Source: Variovorax boronicumulans
Lineage (GTDB): Bacteria > Pseudomonadota > Gammaproteobacteria > Burkholderiales > Burkholderiaceae_C
Direction: 5' to 3'
DNA: 64,000 bases
Assembly (NCBI RefSeq): GCF_030812215.1
Contig: NZ_JAUSSG010000002.1
Span: 248,001-312,000, forward strand
The notes under the pieces are model-generated. The model saw only the letters and a program-made list of their open reading frames with translations. It made no database searches and had not been told where the DNA came from. The number at the start of each line of letters is the position of its first letter. Position 1 is the stretch's first letter. Shown here in pieces: positions 7,998 through 16,825 of the stretch. The translations under genes and the position numbers were made by a program.

Positions 7998-8705
7998 ATG
8001 AAATCATTCCAAGGCGCCTTGTTCGTCGACAAAGGTTATCTACGGCTGGAAGGCTTCCATCCGCAGAAGCAGGTGGCGGGCGTCAGGCAGAAGCTGCTCG
8101 ACGAGCTCAAGCGGCTGAAGGCGGTGCCCGGAGGCAAGGGCCTGCCGGGTTCGCTGCAACGGCTCCCCCTCTTCCAGCAGATCGGAAAGCTGTCGGCGCT
8201 GGTGAAGGCTCCGGGCCTGCACGAGGCGCTGGTAACGCCTGGCCTCATCGACTGCGTCACGCGACTTGGCGGGCGCGCGCCCTCTGCGATTCAGGACACG
8301 CAACTGCTGCTGTCGCCGCCGAGCCAGGGCGCTTCGACGCTCGAGGGATTGAACTGGCATGTCGACATCGCGGCCAGGCCGCAAGACCCGCTGCCGGGCG
8401 TGCAGGCCTTCTTCCTGATCGACGACGTGGCGCCCGGCGGCGGCGCAACCCTGGCGTTGGCCGGATCGCATCGCGCCGGCGCGCCGGGGCAGCCTTCGGC
8501 CGCGCGGCTGCGGGAGGCGTTGAAGACGCCTGGGGACCTGGCGCGCAATCTCGAGCAACTGGGCATCGGCATCGTCGAGATGTCGGGCCGCGCGGGCGAC
8601 GTGTTCCTGATGGACCTGCGCCTCTTGCACACGCCGTCGGTCAATTCGACGAAGAACGTGCGGATGATGGCAACGGCCCGCTGCTTTTTCTCCAGGAACA
8701 CCTGA
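7998..8705 (+). CDS. phytanoyl-CoA dioxygenase (PhyH)-like Fe(II)/2-oxoglutarate oxygenase
   Basis: A 235-residue cytoplasmic protein. The iron-binding facial triad is visible: H121-x-D123 in NWHVD, and H211 in RLLHTPS. R222, eleven residues further on, can hold the 2-oxoglutarate carboxylate. The stretch FFLIDDVAPGGGATLALAGSH (138-158) is the typical PhyH strand before the distal half. Such enzymes hydroxylate aliphatic substrates; the substrate here is unknown. The start MKSFQGAL at 7998 is chosen because upstream codons do not look like protein. No enzyme partner is adjacent. Confidence 0.8.
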   Translation: MKSFQGALFVDKGYLRLEGFHPQKQVAGVRQKLLDELKRLKAVPGGKGLPGSLQRLPLFQQIGKLSALVKAPGLHEALVTPGLIDCVTRLGGRAPSAIQDTQLLLSPPSQGASTLEGLNWHVDIAARPQDPLPGVQAFFLIDDVAPGGGATLALAGSHRAGAPGQPSAARLREALKTPGDLARNLEQLGIGIVEMSGRAGDVFLMDLRLLHTPSVNSTKNVRMMATARCFFSRNT

Positions 8706-8831
8706 AATCACTGTCGGCGCACGACCGGCAAGGCGGGCCCGCGAGCGGTTGGACATAGGCCGTTTGGACGACTTCATCCGCAAAAAGAACCCGATAAGAA
8801 TTCGTACTTTCGGCTTCACTGGAGTGTCGCG

Positions 8832-9314
8832 ATGTCCCTGACTTTCCACGATGGAACGAGCTTGCTCTATCGGAACTACACGAATCACAGGGCATGGAAC
8901 AACACGGCCCTGCTGGGACTGAACCCGGGCCGCAGCTACGACAAGATGCTGATCGACGACTACAACAACGAAGCCAAGATGAAGGAGCTGTTCGCGCGTC
9001 CCGGCGCGCAGAACTGCTGCCCGGGCGGCGTCGGCGCCAGCAGGCTGGGCGACTATGTGAATTCGGATGTGCGCAACGTGATCGTGATCAAGGGCCTGCA
9101 CCAGTGGGTCGAGAAAGTCGGCACGGGCAGCGCGCGCTGGGGCTCCAACTTCCAGCTGCACATCACCTTCGGCCTGGACGGCCAGCTGTGGCACCTGTAC
9201 GCCACCTACTACGGCGACTCGCAGAAGGTCACGTTCAGCAGCGAGTGCTCGGCCGGCGAAAAGGTCTCGCACACCGACCACGAAGGGTTCAGCAAGCAGG
9301 GGCGCAAGAAGTAG
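8832..9314 (+). CDS. hypothetical protein
   Basis: A 160-residue protein that I do not recognise. It has no signal peptide, no membrane segment, a central two-cysteine NCCPGG (about residues 61-66), and many aromatic residues in a predicted beta-rich second half (WGSNFQLHITFGLDGQLWHLYATYYG). The end is basic (SKQGRKK). The ATG lies after a weak GTGTCGCG leader. It runs convergently into the DUF2130 gene. Confidence 0.65.
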   Translation: MSLTFHDGTSLLYRNYTNHRAWNNTALLGLNPGRSYDKMLIDDYNNEAKMKELFARPGAQNCCPGGVGASRLGDYVNSDVRNVIVIKGLHQWVEKVGTGSARWGSNFQLHITFGLDGQLWHLYATYYGDSQKVTFSSECSAGEKVSHTDHEGFSKQGRKK

Positions 9315-9371
9315 AAGAAAAAGCAGAAGCAGCAGCAGGCAAGCGCTCGCCCCGTGCGCGGATGGCGCGGC

Positions 9372-10781
9372 TCACCCGGCGTCGGGCGGCGCATCCTTCT
9401 TCAGATCGGCGAACTTGGCCGCCATCGTCGGGTTGCCCCGCGTCAGCTTCTTGATCGTGACGTCCTGCGCCTTGTCGTTCGCCAGGCGAAGGTTGCGGTC
9501 GGTGCCGAGCAGCGCCTCCTTCGTCTTTTGCAGGTGGTCGATCGACTTGTCGATCTCGTCGATGGCGGTCTGGAAGCGCCTGGAGGCCAGGTCGTAGTTC
9601 TTCGCGAAGGCGTTCTTGAACGTCTCCAGCTCGTTCTCGAAGTTCGTGACGTCGATGTTCTGCGCCTTGAAGAGCGCGAGCTCCGACTTGTACTTGAGCG
9701 AGTTCATCGCCGCATTGCGCAGCAGCGTGATGATCGGAAGAAAGAACTGCGGCCGCACGACATACATCTTCGGGTAGCGGTGAAACACGTCGACGATGCC
9801 GGTGTTGTAGAGCTCGCTGTCGGGCTCCAGCAGGGAGACCAGCACCGCGTATTCGCAGCCTTTTTCGGTGCGGTCCTTGTCGAGCTCTTTCAGGAAATCC
9901 TCGTTCCTGTTTTTCGTGGCGGTGCGGTCGCTCTCGTTCTTCATCTCGAACATGATCGAGACGATCTCGGTGCCCGCCTCGTCCGCGTCGCGAAAGACGT
10001 AGTCGCCCTTGCTGCCGGAGCGCGCGTCGTTGTCCTTCTCGAAGTACGCCCTCGGAAACGCCATCGCCCGGATGCGGTTGAACTCGGTCTCGCAGTGCTG
10101 CTCGAGGGTTTCGCCGACCATCTTGGTGGACAGGCGCGCCTTCATGTCGCGCAGGCGCTCGATGGCGTCGTCGCGGTCCTTGATCTGCGTCTCGTACTTG
10201 TCCTTGAGCGACTTCTCGGCGAGTTGCTTCTCGAGCTCGGCCCGCCCGAGGCCGCTCCTGAGTTCGTCGCGCTCCTTCTCGACCGCGCTCACGGCCTCGG
10301 TGACCGCAAGGCGCTGCGCCACCTCGATGGCTTCGAGCTTGGCCTTCAGGGCCTGGATCTCCGCATCCTTGGCGGCGGCGCCCCGCTCCAGCTCGCTCGC
10401 GTGCTTCGCCTGGGCCAGCTCGGCGGCGGCGCGCTTGTCTTGCCTGGCCTGCTCGAGTTCGCTGGCGAGCGCGTCGCGTTCTTTTTCGATGGCGCCCAGG
10501 GCCTCGCTCACGGCGAGCTTTCGCGCGACCTCGCCGGCATCGAGGCTGGCCTTCAACTGCTGGATCTCGGCGTCCTTGGCTGCAGCCGCGGCCTGCAACT
10601 CGCTGGCGGCCTTGGCCTGGGCGAGCTCGACGGCATTGCGCTTGTCCTGCGCGGCCAGTTCGAGGCGCTCGTGCAGTTGCTTGTCGAACTCGCTGTCGCG
10701 AACCTGCTTCAGGATGTCGGCGTAGCCGGCCTCGTCGATCTTGAATGCTTTCCCGCAGTGCGGGCAGATGATTTCATGCAT
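9372..10781 (-). CDS. DUF2130 coiled-coil protein
   Basis: A 469-residue protein. It opens with a zinc-knuckle-like ICPHCGKAF (residues 5-13), followed by a very long Ala/Glu/Lys/Gln coiled coil (about 30-210) and then the conserved DUF2130 domain (about 225-430) with SKGDYVFR and EFMFEMKNE-like segments. The domain has been compared to nuclease-like folds, but the role is not established. The coiled coil contains two related blocks around residues 50-110 and 110-165 ([10 protein letters not shown] and [10 protein letters not shown]), a sign of internal duplication. It is divergent from the EamA transporter gene. Confidence 0.88.
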   Translation of the reverse strand: MHEIICPHCGKAFKIDEAGYADILKQVRDSEFDKQLHERLELAAQDKRNAVELAQAKAASELQAAAAAKDAEIQQLKASLDAGEVARKLAVSEALGAIEKERDALASELEQARQDKRAAAELAQAKHASELERGAAAKDAEIQALKAKLEAIEVAQRLAVTEAVSAVEKERDELRSGLGRAELEKQLAEKSLKDKYETQIKDRDDAIERLRDMKARLSTKMVGETLEQHCETEFNRIRAMAFPRAYFEKDNDARSGSKGDYVFRDADEAGTEIVSIMFEMKNESDRTATKNRNEDFLKELDKDRTEKGCEYAVLVSLLEPDSELYNTGIVDVFHRYPKMYVVRPQFFLPIITLLRNAAMNSLKYKSELALFKAQNIDVTNFENELETFKNAFAKNYDLASRRFQTAIDEIDKSIDHLQKTKEALLGTDRNLRLANDKAQDVTIKKLTRGNPTMAAKFADLKKDAPPDAG

Positions 10782-11004
10782 GACTGATTACTCGTTTGTG
10801 TGGGGTGCAACCTGCATGTGCGTGGCTGGCCTCGATTCGTTTCATGGCCCGCGCCGCGATTGCTTCAGGGCCGGATCGTGCCACGAGGGTGAATGCCGGA
10901 TCATGGCCGAGGCTAGACTTGCGCCGTCGGCCAGGACCAGACATCCGCGGCGCCTCTGCCAGGCGGTCAAGAACAGGTCCCTTCCCCTGGCCACCACCCC
11001 GCCC

Positions 11005-11898
11005 ATGCACTCGACCGGAACCCTGCGCGGCATCGCCGCGATGCTGTTGGCCTGCGCCTTCTTCGCCTGCATGGACGCACTGCTCAAGAACCTGGCCGGG
11101 CACTATCCGCCGGTGCAGGTGATGGCGCTGCGCGGTCTCACGGCCCTGCCCCTGGTGTGCCTGTACATCGCCTGGCGGCGCGAGGCAGCCGGCGTTTTCA
11201 ACCGCCGAACGCGCTGGCGCCTGCACCTGCTGCGCACCGTGCTCAACATGACGATGCTCGTGCTCTTCGTCCACGGCCTGAAGACCCTGGGCCTTGCCGA
11301 GGCCTACACCCTCACTTTCATCGCTCCGCTGCTGATGGTGCTCATCGCGGTGCCGATGCTGGGCGAGTCGGTCCAGCCGCGGCACTGGATCGCCATCGGG
11401 CTGGGCTTCATCGGCGTCGTCATCGCACTGCGGCCCGAGCAGGGAGCTTTTCTCTCGGCGGGTGCCGTGGCGATCCTGGTGGCCGCCGTCTGCTATGCGC
11501 TGTCGAACGTGCTGGGCCGGCTCATCAGCCGCACCGAACCGAGCGCCGCGCTGGTCTTCTGGGCCACGGCCGGCATGGCTGTCGGCGGCGGTCTGCTGTC
11601 GGCACCGCAATGGGTGCCGATCCAGGCCGGGCACACGTGGGTGCTTGCAGGCCTGGCCATCAGCGGATTTCTGGGCCAGCTGGCCATCGCCGAGGCCTTC
11701 CGGCACGGACAGGCCGCTGCCATCGCCCCTTTCGAATACAGCGCCCTCGCCTGGGCGCTCGTGCTGGACTGGTTGTTCTGGCAAGCCACGCCCGATGCAT
11801 GGACGCTGGGCGGCGGCGCGCTGATCATTGCGAGCGGGCTGTGGTTGGCGCGAAGCGAGGCGCCGAGGTCTGCGGAGAAGAAGCGGCAGGCGGTTTGA
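11005..11898 (+). CDS. EamA-family (DMT superfamily) transporter
   Basis: A 297-residue inner-membrane protein with ten predicted hydrophobic helices in two EamA repeats (about 8-135 and 150-285). Typical sequences are FFACMDALLKNLA in helix 1 and the repeat-end FIAPLLMVLIAVPMLGE. The family exports metabolites or amino-acid-like compounds; the substrate is unknown. The ATG at 11005 (MHSTGTLRG) is chosen because it directly precedes the first membrane helix. The longer open frame upstream reads as unstructured sequence. Confidence 0.88.
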   Translation: MHSTGTLRGIAAMLLACAFFACMDALLKNLAGHYPPVQVMALRGLTALPLVCLYIAWRREAAGVFNRRTRWRLHLLRTVLNMTMLVLFVHGLKTLGLAEAYTLTFIAPLLMVLIAVPMLGESVQPRHWIAIGLGFIGVVIALRPEQGAFLSAGAVAILVAAVCYALSNVLGRLISRTEPSAALVFWATAGMAVGGGLLSAPQWVPIQAGHTWVLAGLAISGFLGQLAIAEAFRHGQAAAIAPFEYSALAWALVLDWLFWQATPDAWTLGGGALIIASGLWLARSEAPRSAEKKRQAV

Positions 11899-12005
11899 AT
11901 TGTGGCGAAGCGCGTATGTGAAGCCACATGTTGTTGTGGCGGGTTCAAGCGAGGATCTTGAATGGCTGGATGACGGGTTGGGGTGGAAGCTCTGGACGCG
12001 GTGAG

Positions 12006-12034
12006 AGGCTACGGTCGGCCATGAGCGGACATCG
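12006..12034 (+). repeat. isolated copy of the dispersed intergenic element
   Basis: GGCTACGGTCGGCC followed by ATGAGCGGACATCGG matches the element found repeatedly between 15.0 and 21.2 kb. It lies 108 bases downstream of the EamA gene, in the same orientation relative to the gene as the copies further on. Confidence 0.7.
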
Positions 12035-12137
12035 GTCCTGGTGACCGCTCGAAAGGATCAGGTCGAACCGCCCGAGGCCGGCCCCACGCGCCATGGTGCA
12101 GATCGACAGCAGCGCCGCGAGCCCAGCGCAAACTCTG

Positions 12138-13073
12138 TCAATGCGGTACTTCAGGGTTCATAAAGTCGACCAGTTGCCGCCACGCCCCGAACGGTCCTGC
12201 GATCGGGCACATCAAGCCGAGTGGCTCGAGCATGTAAAGCGGCCGTAGCTTCAACTCGCGCAGCAAACCGGCATCGAGGAGGGGCCGCACGAAGTTGAGC
12301 GGCAGGAACGACAGCAGGTTTTCTTGCTGCGAGAGCCACCACAACATGGCCGTTGAGCGAGTGACGACCGGATAGGTGCGGATCGGGTGAGGCAGGTTCG
12401 CGGTCAATTCGTCGAATCGCTCACGGGCGGCCGAACCCGCGGGGGCGAGTAGCCAGGTCTCGTCGACGAGTTGCGGCCAGCCCAGGGAACGCTTGCGCGC
12501 CAGCGGATGGTCTGCGCGCGCCAAGACGGCGAAACGATCTTCGCGCACCGGCATGAAGTGCCAGCCTTCCGGGATCACGGGAGGCCGTCGGCATGCCACG
12601 AGATCTGCCTCGCCACGTGCGATGGCCAGCAGCTGATCGTCCCCTTCGGCTTCCGAGAGGTGAACGGTGATATCCGGATGCCGTTGCGCGAAGCGAGGCA
12701 GCACGTCGAGCAGGAGCCCGTTCATCGCGCCGACCGAGGCGACGAGGCGGATGGCGCCGCCGATGCGTTGCCGTCGCGCGGCGACGACCTCGGCGCCGTC
12801 GGCGACGCCGATCAGCATGCGACGCGCAACGGGCAAGAGGTCTTCGCACGCCTGCGTGGGCCGCACGCCGCGCGCATGCCGCTCGAAGAGCTGAACCTCC
12901 AGCAGCCGTTCCAGGTACGCGAGGCCCTGGGTCACCGACGACTGCGTCATGCCGATCGAGTCCGCCGCCCGCTGGAGGCTGCCCAGTTCTGCCACTTTCA
13001 AGAGGATCTGCACATGCCGAAACTTGCCGCGCGCGAGCAGGCGGTTGAAGAGGACGGATGCGTCATGGCTCAA
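12138..13073 (-). CDS. LysR-family transcriptional regulator
   Basis: A 311-residue regulator. The winged helix-turn-helix lies at about 18-77 (LKVAELGSLQRAADSIGMTQSSVTQGLAYLERLL), followed by the periplasmic-binding-protein-like effector domain from about 100. It is divergent from the Bug protein gene with a 115-base gap, so it probably controls that gene and the following hydrolase in response to a small organic acid or similar ligand. The sequence groups with LysR members that have a longer N-terminal lead before the HTH. Confidence 0.92.
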   Translation of the reverse strand: MSHDASVLFNRLLARGKFRHVQILLKVAELGSLQRAADSIGMTQSSVTQGLAYLERLLEVQLFERHARGVRPTQACEDLLPVARRMLIGVADGAEVVAARRQRIGGAIRLVASVGAMNGLLLDVLPRFAQRHPDITVHLSEAEGDDQLLAIARGEADLVACRRPPVIPEGWHFMPVREDRFAVLARADHPLARKRSLGWPQLVDETWLLAPAGSAARERFDELTANLPHPIRTYPVVTRSTAMLWWLSQQENLLSFLPLNFVRPLLDAGLLRELKLRPLYMLEPLGLMCPIAGPFGAWRQLVDFMNPEVPH

Positions 13074-13075
13074 GG

Positions 13076-13123
13076 TATCGGCAAGTCTAATGGGAGATCG
13101 CTGTTTTTAATTTGTCGCCGATA
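13076..13123. promoter_or_regulatory. inverted repeat in the divergent LysR/Bug promoter region
   Basis: TATCGGC (13076-13082) and GCCGATA (13117-13123) form perfect 7-base arms about 34 bases apart. Placement between the divergent genes fits a LysR-controlled promoter, but the spacing is larger than a single LysR box. Confidence 0.35.
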
Positions 13124-13188
13124 GCTTGCTTAGGGATGATGGCAACTCCACAAACAGCGGGCAGCAAGCCACGCACAGGAGACAAAAC

Positions 13189-14160
13189 GTGAAAAAACCA
13201 TGGCCGCTGCTCGCGGTTGTCTGTTGCCTGCTCGGCGCCTTTCCGGCCCATGCGCAGGACGAGGTCTGGCCATCCAAGCCGATCCGGGTGATCGTGCCGA
13301 CCCCGCCCGGCGGCGCCTACGACCGCACCATGCGACCGCTTGCGCAGGAGTTGGCGTCGTTGCTCAAACAACCGGTGGTGATCGACAACAAGCCTGGTGC
13401 TGGCAACATCATCGGCGCCCAGGCGGGCGCCGCGGCCCCACCCGACGGCTACACGCTCACGATGACGGGCATGGTGAACACGATCGCCCAAGGCATGTAC
13501 GACAACGTGCCCTTCAACATCGTCAATGACTTCACCCACGTCGCCATGATCGGCGGCGGCGCGCAATGGCTGGTGGTCAACAGCCAGTCCGGCATCGAGT
13601 CTTTCGCCGATCTGATCGCCCGCGCCAGACGCGAGCCAGGCGCGATCAACTACGCGAGCTCGGGCGCCGGCAGCACCGGCCATCTGTTGATGGAACTGCT
13701 GCAGAAGGCGACACAAACCTCGTTCGTGCACATCCCCTACAAGGGCGGCGCGCCGGCGCTGATGGATGTGCTGGGAGGCCAGGTCGCTGTCACCGTGATT
13801 CCGCCGAGCGGGTCGATGCAGTACATCCAGAGCGGCAAGCTCAGGGTGCTGGCCGTGTCCAGCCCGAAGCGCACCCCCGAGCTCCCTCAGGTTCCGACCT
13901 TCGAGGAGCTGGGCTACAAGCAGCTGACGGTGATCTCCTGGGTGGGCCTGTCGGCACCGAAGAAGACGCGGCCCGAAGTCGTGCGCAAGGTCAACGAAGC
14001 AGTGCGCGAAGCGATGATGAGGCCGGAGCTGCAAAAGAAGCTCGACGCCGAAGGCATCACGCCGATGACGATGACGCCCGACGAGTTCACGCGCGTCGTC
14101 AAGAGCGACACCGAGCGCTGGGGTGCACTGACACGCAGCCTGCAACTCAAGGCCAACTGA
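13189..14160 (+). CDS. Bug/TctC-family periplasmic solute-binding protein
   Basis: A 323-residue exported protein. The start is the GTG at 13189, preceded by an AGGAGA ribosome binding site, giving a lysine-led signal peptide KKPWPLLAVVCCLLGAFPAHAQ. The mature part shows family marks: WPSKPIRVIVPTPPGG near the start, VIDNKPGAGNIIGAQ, and PDGYTL. Bug proteins bind carboxylates and usually hand them to a TctAB membrane pair, which is not encoded here. The next gene, a hydrolase, is 18 bases downstream, so the two are probably co-transcribed. Confidence 0.93.
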   Translation: MKKPWPLLAVVCCLLGAFPAHAQDEVWPSKPIRVIVPTPPGGAYDRTMRPLAQELASLLKQPVVIDNKPGAGNIIGAQAGAAAPPDGYTLTMTGMVNTIAQGMYDNVPFNIVNDFTHVAMIGGGAQWLVVNSQSGIESFADLIARARREPGAINYASSGAGSTGHLLMELLQKATQTSFVHIPYKGGAPALMDVLGGQVAVTVIPPSGSMQYIQSGKLRVLAVSSPKRTPELPQVPTFEELGYKQLTVISWVGLSAPKKTRPEVVRKVNEAVREAMMRPELQKKLDAEGITPMTMTPDEFTRVVKSDTERWGALTRSLQLKAN

Positions 14161-14178
14161 AACCCGAGCCCATCCCTC

Positions 14179-14982
14179 ATGCCTTTTGTCACATCGAACA
14201 AACGCGACATCTACTACGAGCGCCACGGCGCCGGCCCGGCGATCCTGTTCCTGCACGGTGCCGGCTCGAACGCCGCCACCTGGTGGCAGCAATTGCCGGC
14301 CTTCACGCCGCAGTACACCTGTCTCACGATGGACATCCGCTGCTTCGGTCGTTCGGTGGCGCCGCCGGAGGAGTTCTCGCTGGAGCTCTTCGTCGGCGAT
14401 GCCTTGGCGGTACTGGCGCGCGAAGGCATCGAGCGCGCGACGGTCGTCGGCCAATCGCTCGGCGGGATGATCGGGTTGCGGCTCGCGCTGCGCCATCCCG
14501 AGCGCGTCGCCGCGTTCGTCGCGTGCGACACGTCGCTGGCCATCGATCACCCGACGCTGGTCGACAGCATCGAGCGGCGCTTCAAGACAGTTTCCGCGGT
14601 AAGCATCGAGCAGCGCTCGCTGGGCGCCTGGTTCTTGAAGGCGCAGCCCGCGCTTGCAGCGCTTTACGCGCAGATCAACCACTTCAACCCGAGCGCTCAC
14701 AGTATTGCGCCCGAAGCCTGGCGCGAGGCCGTACTGCGCCTGAACCAGCCCGAGAACCTGCTCGCCGTCGCAGAGATCGACCAGCTGGCTTGCCCGACGA
14801 TGTTTCTCGTTGGCGCCGAAGACCCCATTGTTCCGCCGGCGGTCATGCGCGAACTCGGCCAGCGCCTGCCAGGGAGCGAGGTCGTCGTCGTCGAGGAGGC
14901 CGCGCATTCTGCGTACTTCGAGAAGCCGCTGGAGTTCAACCAGACGGTGTTCGACTTCTTGAGACGACGCGCCGACTCCTAG
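14179..14982 (+). CDS. alpha/beta-fold hydrolase
   Basis: A 267-residue cytoplasmic hydrolase. The oxyanion motif is FLHGAGSNAATW (about 24-35), the nucleophile elbow is GQSLGG (about 94-99), the acid is in GAEDPIVPP, and the catalytic His is in AHSAYFEKP near 245. It resembles 3-oxoadipate enol-lactonase and related meta-cleavage hydrolases in overall layout, but sequence alone does not fix the substrate. It probably works with the upstream Bug protein on an aromatic or carboxylic compound. Confidence 0.9.
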   Translation: MPFVTSNKRDIYYERHGAGPAILFLHGAGSNAATWWQQLPAFTPQYTCLTMDIRCFGRSVAPPEEFSLELFVGDALAVLAREGIERATVVGQSLGGMIGLRLALRHPERVAAFVACDTSLAIDHPTLVDSIERRFKTVSAVSIEQRSLGAWFLKAQPALAALYAQINHFNPSAHSIAPEAWREAVLRLNQPENLLAVAEIDQLACPTMFLVGAEDPIVPPAVMRELGQRLPGSEVVVVEEAAHSAYFEKPLEFNQTVFDFLRRRADS

Positions 14983-15030
14983 GTCTGCTGTGCAGCGATT
15001 GCTGACATCCCTCGGCTTCGCGCGAATGGG

Positions 15031-15056
15031 TACTATCGGCGCAACCAGACATTCGC
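15031..15056 (+). repeat. dispersed intergenic element, copy 1 of the array
   Basis: ACTATCGGCGCAACCAGACATTCGC is a degenerate copy of the element consensus, 48 bases after the hydrolase stop. It marks the left end of the repeat-punctuated segment. Confidence 0.5.
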
Positions 15057-15133
15057 CGAGGTGGCCAAATTCGTGAAGCCGACGTTCGCGGCGCATTCAC
15101 ACCAAGAGAGCGCGGGAAACGGGGCGTTATTTT

Positions 15134-15493
15134 CTACGCCGCATCTTCCGGCATGCCATCAACACCAAATTCCACACCGCGCTCTTCCAACTTCGCGCGC
15201 GCTGCGTGGTGCACCACTCCGCGTTTGCGCGTGTCAGACTCCAGCAGCCTGCGTAGGGTGGCTTGGCTGACGTTGGCATTGCGCACCACTTCCATTCGTA
15301 CGCCCCAGAATTTGTCATTCGCGAAACGATCCAAGATCTCTGCGTCTGCATCCGGGTTCATTGCCGCCGTGGCGCGTATAGCTTGATTGGGGTCAGCCAA
15401 AAAAGGCTCGAGCTCAACTGCATTAGCTGCAGCACTGGCAGCAATGTAGCGACGCTCCTCTGCATTTTTCTGTTCGGTTGTTTTTTTGACCAT
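15134..15493 (-). CDS. small leucine-rich-variant/HEAT-like repeat protein
   Basis: A 119-residue soluble protein. Two or three short helical repeats are visible, of the form FLADPNQAIRATAAMNPDADAEILDRFANDKFWGVRMEV and then NANVSQATLRRLLES. This is the LRV or HEAT-like pattern often used for protein binding. The N-terminus is charged (MVKKTTEQKNAEERR). The base composition and isolation mark it as part of the accessory array. Its partner is unknown. Confidence 0.7.
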   Translation of the reverse strand: MVKKTTEQKNAEERRYIAASAAANAVELEPFLADPNQAIRATAAMNPDADAEILDRFANDKFWGVRMEVVRNANVSQATLRRLLESDTRKRGVVHHAARAKLEERGVEFGVDGMPEDAA

Positions 15494-15669
15494 TACGCAC
15501 TCAAAGGGATGAACGCATCTAGCTTCGCATACGCAATGGCTGATGCATACGAATTCCGGCTGCGCTAGTCGGATAACTATCCTAAGGTCAGACCGTCATC
15601 CAAGGATTCGAGTGAACGCTGTACGCTCTCGACGATGACGGGTGTTGGCACTTTCGCGACGGCGCCGCG

Positions 15670-15701
15670 ACCGGCTACAGTCGGCCAATACCGGAAGTTC
15701 G
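15670..15701 (+). repeat. dispersed intergenic element, near-consensus copy
   Basis: ACCGGCTACAGTCGGCC followed by AATACCGGAAGTTCG. This is one of the closest copies to the consensus I derived by eye. Confidence 0.75.
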
Positions 15702-15752
15702 TCACACCTCTCCAGTTGTCCTCCAGCGGCACCTCGCTTGCGCTTCCGCCTT

Positions 15753-15781
15753 GACTACAGTCGGCCGAGACCGGCCAGTCG
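15753..15781 (+). repeat. dispersed intergenic element, second tandem copy
   Basis: GACTACAGTCGGCC followed by GAGACCGGCCAGTCG, about 50 bases after the previous copy and in the same orientation. Confidence 0.65.
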
Positions 15782-15868
15782 ACGGCGAGGCAGAATTCGC
15801 CCCACCGCGACCATTTGGTTTCAGCGGATCCATCCAAAATCGAGGGCTCATATCCATGATCGAGCGCA

Positions 15869-16345
15869 ATGAAAATGACTGGCGCTGCTGAAGTTGACGC
15901 CACGATTCGCGAGGTTCGGTGTGCTGCTGCAATGCGCGGTGCCAGCGCGGTTCAAGCGCTTGACCGAGCGCTGGCAGACCTCGTTGCCCGTCCCACTGCT
16001 GCCTATATTGGGCCGCTTCTTCTATTACTGGATGACGAGGCCGACTATGACGAAGCCATGTTCTCGCTCATCCATGTGGCAGAGGCGTTCACCGACGATG
16101 AATACGTCGCAGGGCTTCTTCAGGTCCTGTCTGACATGAGAGCGAGAGCTCCCAAGTGGGCTTCGATAGTGCTGATGCGTGTTCTGAACAGTGCGTCTGC
16201 CCGAGCTGCGCTTGTTCGAAAGCTTCGCGAGACCGATTCGCCGACGAAGCAAGCTTCGTTGTGGTTGTGCGAGCGCATCAACGAACGAAGCCCAACGTTT
16301 TTGGCCAAAACCACTGCTGTCATGCTCGCGGCGCAAGCTGCGTGA
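15869..16345 (+). CDS. Imm30-like immunity protein
   Basis: A 158-residue soluble helical protein. The core DYDEAMFSLIHVAEAFTDDEYV (about 59-80), then RAPKWASIVLMRVLNS (about 92-107) and LVRKLRE match my knowledge of the Imm30 family. That family protects bacteria against polymorphic toxins from neighbours. No toxin gene is next to it. The element copy at 16346 begins immediately after the TGA, as for other genes in this array. The start could also be the next in-frame ATG two codons on. Confidence 0.75.
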   Translation: MKMTGAAEVDATIREVRCAAAMRGASAVQALDRALADLVARPTAAYIGPLLLLLDDEADYDEAMFSLIHVAEAFTDDEYVAGLLQVLSDMRARAPKWASIVLMRVLNSASARAALVRKLRETDSPTKQASLWLCERINERSPTFLAKTTAVMLAAQAA

Positions 16346-16376
16346 CAGACGGTTGTCGGCCAACACCGGTCATTTG
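16346..16376 (+). repeat. dispersed intergenic element directly after a stop codon
   Basis: CAGACGGTTGTCGGCC followed by AACACCGGTCATTTG starts at the base after the TGA of the Imm30-like gene. Confidence 0.65.
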
Positions 16377-16412
16377 CGACGGCACAATGTGGACAAGGAG
16401 CGGACAGTCACA

Positions 16413-16787
16413 ATGGATGAGGTAGATGCACTATTAAAAGCCATCGAGATAGGCCGTTCCCGTTGGGGCGACACACTACCGACCCTTTGGTGGAATCTTG
16501 AAGGCGGGGAATGGAATGTGACATTTGATTCTGAAGTGACGTTCCGATTTCGTCAGAGCGATGGCCAGCTGATTGACGATACCGATGGTTTGGATGCAGT
16601 GGCAGCCTTTCGCGCGGCAAGAAGCCACGCCCTGCGCGAGGGCCTCCGATGGGGCCCGGCTTTTTCTATCGGCCGCAAATCTGGTGAATGGTATGTTGGT
16701 GATAGGCAGTCCCAATTGGGAGGCCAGATCTCTATCGTCGTCGGCGCTGACGGCTCAATAAAGTCGACGTCGGTCAATCCGAAGTAG
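16413..16787 (+). CDS. hypothetical small protein of the array
   Basis: A 124-residue soluble protein from the ATG at 16413, which has an AAGGAG ribosome binding site 13 to 19 bases upstream. It is rich in Trp/Tyr strands (LPTLWWNLEGGEWNVTF, then RKSGEWYVGDRQ). It ends with ISIVVGADGSIKSTSVNPK, similar in style to NTF2-like immunity proteins, but I cannot assign a family. An element copy follows the stop by two bases. Confidence 0.7.
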   Translation: MDEVDALLKAIEIGRSRWGDTLPTLWWNLEGGEWNVTFDSEVTFRFRQSDGQLIDDTDGLDAVAAFRAARSHALREGLRWGPAFSIGRKSGEWYVGDRQSQLGGQISIVVGADGSIKSTSVNPK

Positions 16788-16789
16788 AG

Positions 16790-16817
16790 GCGACTGTCGG
16801 CCAGAACCAGTCCTTCG
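16790..16817 (+). repeat. dispersed intergenic element directly after a stop codon
   Basis: GCGACTGTCGGCCAGAA followed by CCAGTCCTTCG begins two bases after the TAG of the 16413 gene and ends nine bases before the next start codon. Confidence 0.75.
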
Positions 16818-16825
16818 AGCCCTGC

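Larger units (their letters stand above)
15494..15868. other. gene-free stretch carrying two element copies
   Basis: No convincing gene is seen. A minus-strand frame at 15577-15903 runs through both element copies and overlaps the Imm30-like gene, so it is not accepted. The stretch may be a decayed cassette whose gene has been lost. Confidence 0.5.

Noticed and set aside
15577-15903. Minus-strand frame before the Imm30-like gene
   Set aside because: It runs through two element copies and overlaps the start of a better supported plus-strand gene.
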